This document shows, piece by piece, positions 62,592 through 64,000 of a stretch of 64,000 bases of DNA (position 1 is its first letter; each line of letters starts with the position of its first letter). This stretch comes from an uncultured Prochlorococcus sp. (lineage in GTDB: Bacteria; Cyanobacteriota; Cyanobacteriia; PCC-6307; Cyanobiaceae). The position numbers were made by a program, and so were the translations under genes. Where the stretch lies: NCBI GenBank assembly GCA_902564535.1, contig CACFBG010000005.1, positions 24,856 through 88,855 on the forward strand. The letters run 5' to 3'. The notes beneath the pieces were generated by a model. It worked only from the letters and a program-made list of their open reading frames with translations, had not been told where the DNA came from and did no database searches.

Positions 62592-63587
62592 ATGGATACA
62601 AGTCTAATTCTTCAAAACGCTTTAACTACTCCAGTATTATTTTTCTTTCTGGGTGTATTTGCTGTAATAGTTCGTTCAGACCTTGAAATCCCTGCACCAC
62701 TTCCTAAGTTATTTTCATTATATTTACTATTAGCAATTGGATTTAGAGGTGGTCTAGAACTTCAAAGAAGTGGTCTGCAGGGACAAGTTATACCTATTGT
62801 AACTGTTGCTATTTTGATGTCATTATTGATACCATTATATTGCTTTGCTGTATTAAGACTAAAATTTGATGTTTTCAACTCAGCAGCAATAGCAGCAGCT
62901 TATGGTTCAATTAGTGCGGTAACTTTTATAACTGCCGAAAGTTTTCTAAATAATCAAAATATTCCATTTGATGGTTTTATGGTTGCGGCTTTAGCCTTAA
63001 TGGAGTCACCGGCAATTATTGTTGGTTTGTTATTGGTGAAATTTCTAGGGTCTAAAAAAAGAACAAATCACAAAGCAATGAAATTAAAAGAAATACTAAG
63101 AGAAGCACTCCTAAATGGTTCAGCTTATTTGCTTATGGGCAGCTTGCTAATTGGATTTATTACTGCTTGGCATAATCCATCTGGGATTGAAAAGATGGAG
63201 CCTTTTACAGGAAAACTTTTCTATGGAGCAGAATGTTTCTTTTTACTAGATATGGGAATAATTGCTGCCCAAAGATTGCCAAGTCTAAAAAAAACGGGAT
63301 CATTTCTTATATCTTTTGCAGTTGCAATGCCAATATTTAATGCATTTTTAGGAGTTTTAGTTGCAAAGTCCTTAAACTTAGGGCCAGGCAATGCACTGCT
63401 TTTTGTAGTTCTTTGTGCAAGCGCCTCTTATCTTGCAGTTCCAGCTGCAATGAGGATGACTGTTCCTGAAGCAAAAGCTAGCTATTATATATCAACAACT
63501 TTAGGTCTAACATTCCCATTCAATATCATTGTAGGAATTCCTGTTTATATGAGCTTAGTCAATAAACTCATCCCAATTGCTTCTTAA
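62592..63587 (+). CDS. sbtA: Sodium-dependent bicarbonate transporter SbtA
   Basis: 331 aa; FFLGVFAVIVRSDLEIPAPLPKLFSLYLLLAIGFRGGLEL. Confidence 0.93.
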   Translation: MDTSLILQNALTTPVLFFFLGVFAVIVRSDLEIPAPLPKLFSLYLLLAIGFRGGLELQRSGLQGQVIPIVTVAILMSLLIPLYCFAVLRLKFDVFNSAAIAAAYGSISAVTFITAESFLNNQNIPFDGFMVAALALMESPAIIVGLLLVKFLGSKKRTNHKAMKLKEILREALLNGSAYLLMGSLLIGFITAWHNPSGIEKMEPFTGKLFYGAECFFLLDMGIIAAQRLPSLKKTGSFLISFAVAMPIFNAFLGVLVAKSLNLGPGNALLFVVLCASASYLAVPAAMRMTVPEAKASYYISTTLGLTFPFNIIVGIPVYMSLVNKLIPIAS

Positions 63588-63591
63588 ATAA

Positions 63592-63873
63592 ATGAAAAGA
63601 GTTGATCTGATTTTTGGAGAACGTGAGCTTGATCAAATGCTTAAATCTCTTGAGAAAGCTGAAGTCCCTGGTTACACTGTTATGAAACATGTTACTGGTA
63701 GAGGCCCTGAAAGAGTAGTTTCAGAAGATATGGAATTCACAGGTCTAGGAGCAAATGCTCATGTAATAATATTTTGCGAGCAAGATGTAATTGAAAGAAT
63801 CAAAGAGAATACAATGCCCCTATTAAATTATTATGGAGGAGTTGCATATCTATCAGAAGCTACGAATTTATAA
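63592..63873 (+). CDS. sbtB: PII-like regulator SbtB
   Basis: 93 aa; starts 4 nt after sbtA stop; PII-like GYTVMKHVTGRG loop region and YYGGVAYLSEA. Confidence 0.85.
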   Translation: MKRVDLIFGERELDQMLKSLEKAEVPGYTVMKHVTGRGPERVVSEDMEFTGLGANAHVIIFCEQDVIERIKENTMPLLNYYGGVAYLSEATNL

Positions 63874-63971
63874 TTCAAACAAATAAGAGAGAAAAAAAAG
63901 TAGAAATTAGTGATTAGAATATATATTAATTATCTATTTTTAAATCATAAAGCCTATATTTTCACAAAAAA

Positions 63972-63996
63972 AAGCCTCCTTTAAAAAAGGAGGCTT
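63972..63996 (-). terminator. Hairpin terminator, best oriented for a minus-strand gene to the right of the window
   Basis: AAGCCTCCTTT-aaa-AAAGGAGGCTT with A-run on the left (U-run on minus strand). Confidence 0.75.
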
Positions 63997-64000
63997 GAAA

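Overview
The window is chromosomal DNA of an AT-rich marine picocyanobacterium. Gene content and order fit a low-light-type Prochlorococcus, but I do not assign a strain. About 1-47 kb is mostly ordinary core genome: psb27, purA, pfkB-like kinase, cutA, cobK, ssb, argB, priA, rpoD, hemC, ppa, M32 carboxypeptidase, cobQ, maf, psbC/psbD, ycf4, ilvH, TRM1-like, petM, ycf39, pentapeptide protein, IF-1-like, NTRC, helicase, pntAA/AB/B, dxr, SNF transporter, cysS, polA, HlyD/RND adaptor and ychF. About 47.4-60.5 kb looks like an accessory cell-surface/regulatory island. It holds an FkbM methyltransferase, a predicted membrane-anchored sigma-70 region-4 protein, a Cys-rich exported protein, a PAP2 phosphatase, small ORFs, two polytopic membrane proteins, a TPR-sulfotransferase fusion, a GT11-like protein, an M10/RTX metalloprotease, a SAM methyltransferase-like protein and a GT4 glycosyltransferase. 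The right edge is a bicarbonate-uptake cluster (SulP/BicA-like, SbtA, SbtB). The most interesting observations are: (i) the membrane-tethered sigma-4 protein with a tandemly duplicated linker and competing hairpins over its stop codon; (ii) a TRM1-like gene whose conserved N-terminus extends upstream with no ATG/GTG/TTG start; (iii) G9 and G10 homopolymers inside argB and the HlyD gene; (iv) an orphan plus-strand terminator implying an unannotated RNA; (v) unusually long perfect intergenic hairpins; (vi) a structured non-coding region between priA and rpoD. No rRNA, tRNA, CRISPR array or transposase was found by eye.
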